DNA of 6,211 nucleotides from assembly GCA_000437755.1 (NCBI GenBank), contig FR900102.1, positions 1 to 6,211 on the forward strand. Direction: 5' to 3'. A model generated the notes under the pieces. It was not told the origin of the DNA and did not search any database. It saw nothing but the letters and a program-made list of their open reading frames with translations. Each line of letters starts with the position of its first letter. Within the stretch, counting starts at the first letter, position 1. Below are positions 5,107 through 6,211 of the stretch, in pieces. The DNA is from Roseburia sp. CAG:303 (GTDB lineage: Bacteria > Bacillota > Clostridia > Lachnospirales > Lachnospiraceae). The position numbers and the translations under genes were made by a program.

Positions 5107-5865
5107 TTTGTTTTCCCTGCGGTACTGTGTCGGTTTACACTTTACATATTTGGTAAAATTACGGTTAAAGCTCCTAAGTGACTGAAATCCACATTCCTCC
5201 GAAACCCGCAGTACACTGTAATCCGTTTCCCGCAGCATATGGCATGCTCTGTAAATCCTGAGCCGGTTCACATATTCTAAAAATCCCATGCCTGCTGTCT
5301 CAGAAAATATCTTTGATGCATAAAAATAATCACAGTTACAGATTTGTGCCACCTGATTCAGGGAACATTCTTCCATATAATGTTCCTCTATGTACGAAAT
5401 CAGGGAATATAACAGTCTGTCCTGTGACAGGGTCTTTCTTTTTACAAATGCTGTCTGTTGCACAAGACTACCGCATACCCTGTATAGAAGTGCTTTTAAC
5501 AGATATATATTTTCCGGTTCTTTCTCCCATTCCTGCACTGCACATACAAATTTTACGTTCTGCGGCACTTTCTCCTGATATACGGCATGAAAATCTTCCG
5601 CCAGTTCCGGCAGAAAAACAAGCACCTGGACTTTGGAAGTTTCCCTTGTTTCTATACTATGCAGCTGTTCCGGCATGATAAATGCCGCCTCTCCCTTTGT
5701 CAGAGTGTTTCTTTCATGTCCAATGACACATTCCACACTGCCTTCCAGTACAGATATACACTCATATGCACTGTGAAAATGCAGTCCCCAGCTCACATTT
5801 TCCAGCACTTTTACATAATATTGCTGTTCCATGCCTATCCTCTTATGTGCTTCAAAAAATATCAT
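5098..5865 (-). CDS. AraC-family transcriptional regulator with cupin sensor domain
   Basis: This 255-residue protein has an N-terminal cupin-like AraC_binding domain (about 20-90). It shows HFHSAYECISVLEGS (29-43), G58-E59-A60 and the IMPEQLHSIE strand (63-72), a pattern used to sense small ligands such as sugars. The C-terminal AraC/XylS DNA-binding domain spans about 150-251. Its first helix-turn-helix is at SLNQVAQICNCDYFYASKIF (168-187) and its second at VLRVSEECGFQSLRSFNRNF (218-237), ending in the typical KPTQYRREN. The start at 5865 is preceded by AAGGAG at good spacing, and a promoter lies just upstream. It stands alone: no transporter or catabolic gene is adjacent, so the regulated process cannot be inferred. 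Its stop overlaps the TspO remnant on the plus strand, consistent with a deletion having brought these ends together. Confidence 0.93.
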   Translation of the reverse strand: MIFFEAHKRIGMEQQYYVKVLENVSWGLHFHSAYECISVLEGSVECVIGHERNTLTKGEAAFIMPEQLHSIETRETSKVQVLVFLPELAEDFHAVYQEKVPQNVKFVCAVQEWEKEPENIYLLKALLYRVCGSLVQQTAFVKRKTLSQDRLLYSLISYIEEHYMEECSLNQVAQICNCDYFYASKIFSETAGMGFLEYVNRLRIYRACHMLRETDYSVLRVSEECGFQSLRSFNRNFTKYVKCKPTQYRRENKLV

Positions 5866-5895
5866 TCCTTTCTCCTTTCACAAATTCTGTCTGAT

Positions 5896-5924
5896 ATTAT
5901 ACTACTTTTTCCGACAAAAGTCAT
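5896..5924 (-). promoter_or_regulatory. Promoter of the AraC-family regulator
   Basis: On the minus strand a perfect -10 TATAAT (5896-5901) has a 4-of-6 match to the -35 box, ATGACT (5919-5924), 17 bp upstream. The start would fall near 5889, leaving a leader of roughly 24 nt. It lies directly after the terminator of the upstream gene. Confidence 0.65.
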
Positions 5925-5925
5925 C

Positions 5926-5953
5926 AAAAAAAGTGCTGCTCTCGCAGCACTTT
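5926..5953 (-). terminator. Intrinsic terminator of the PAS-domain gene
   Basis: A perfect 10-bp inverted repeat (5930-5939 with 5944-5953, 4-nt loop) with a GC-rich core runs into seven consecutive T residues on the minus strand (5932-5926). It lies 26 bases past the stop of the gene at the right edge and insulates it from the AraC gene. Confidence 0.9.
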
Positions 5954-5979
5954 CCGACATATGTATACAAAAAACACAG

Positions 5980-6210
5980 TTAATTTTGTTCAATATTGCT
6001 GGTGATTCTGTGATATCCTTCCAGTGTAATCATACCATCTGAATCTTCCACCCGCTTACCGCAGCACCGCACTGTCACTTCACCAAAAGACGGATGTTTC
6101 CAGGGATAACTTAACTGTATTACTTTATCTGCTTCTATCATACGATTCACATTCTTTACCACATATTCCTGATATCCGTCTTTTATCCTGCTGAACCAGT
6201 AGTCATAACA
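5980..6210 (-). CDS. Partial gene ending in a probable PAS domain
   Basis: An open frame enters from the right edge and ends at a TAA at 5982-5980; 76 codons are visible, and the N-terminal part lies outside the window. The visible protein contains IQLSYPWKHPSFGEVTVRCCGK followed by a short acidic loop, then GMITLEGYHRI. The W-HP--GE--VR--G ... L-GYH pattern is that of the last strands of a PAS_3-type PAS domain, as found in signalling proteins such as diguanylate cyclases and sensor kinases. If so, PAS is the C-terminal domain here, with no output domain after it; any catalytic or DNA-binding part must be N-terminal and unseen. A GTG at 6162 could in principle start a 60-residue protein. However, the frame stays open to the edge and has no clear ribosome site there, so truncation by the window is preferred. 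Confidence 0.6.
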   Translation of the reverse strand, partial: CYDYWFSRIKDGYQEYVVKNVNRMIEADKVIQLSYPWKHPSFGEVTVRCCGKRVEDSDGMITLEGYHRITSNIEQN

Positions 6211-6211
6211 T

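Noticed and set aside
5313..6042. Plus-strand open frames opposite the AraC and PAS genes
   Set aside because: They mirror real minus-strand coding sequence, run across promoter and terminator signals, and lack ribosome sites.

Overview
The window looks like chromosomal DNA of a low-to-moderate GC Gram-positive anaerobe, most likely a Lachnospiraceae/Clostridia member. This is inferred from the sigma-A type promoters, the strong AAGGAG ribosome binding sites, and small membrane proteins of types common in that group. No rRNA, tRNA, CRISPR array, insertion sequence or origin was recognised.

Layout, left to right. A plus-strand alpha/beta hydrolase of the monoacylglycerol lipase type (53-973) converges on a minus-strand OmpR/PhoB response regulator (1029-1682). 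They share a perfect 9-bp hairpin that can terminate from both sides. The regulator has its own promoter (about 1728-1757) and no histidine kinase beside it. Further minus-strand genes follow: a DUF1294-type small membrane protein (1763-2029), then a two-gene unit of a DUF2752 membrane protein (2593-3036) and a zinc-ribbon membrane protein (2097-2543). That unit is read from a promoter at 3111-3139 and ends in a clear intrinsic terminator at 2051-2087, just ahead of the DUF1294 gene.

A second, divergent promoter (3169-3197, plus strand) leads through a frameshifted, 5'-truncated gene remnant (about 3238-3506). After it come a TerD-family gene with an unusual Ser/Asn-rich N-terminal extension (3539-4285) and an AIM24-family gene (4296-5003). 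TerD and AIM24 are both associated with stress-response (Ter-type) gene clusters. Directly after AIM24 lies a 28-codon piece of the C-terminus of a TspO/MBR protein (5020-5106). Its last bases overlap the end of the convergent AraC-family regulator (5098-5865, minus), which has its own promoter and cupin sensor domain. A minus-strand terminator (5926-5953) closes a gene that runs off the right edge and encodes what looks like a C-terminal PAS domain (5980-6210).

The most notable feature is the plus-strand TerD-AIM24 unit. It appears eroded at both ends: a broken gene sits between its promoter and terD, and a TspO stump sits after it. This suggests a formerly longer stress locus reduced by deletion. 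No convincing wholly new system was found. The best leads are the unidentified frameshifted gene, the TspO stump and the extended TerD protein.
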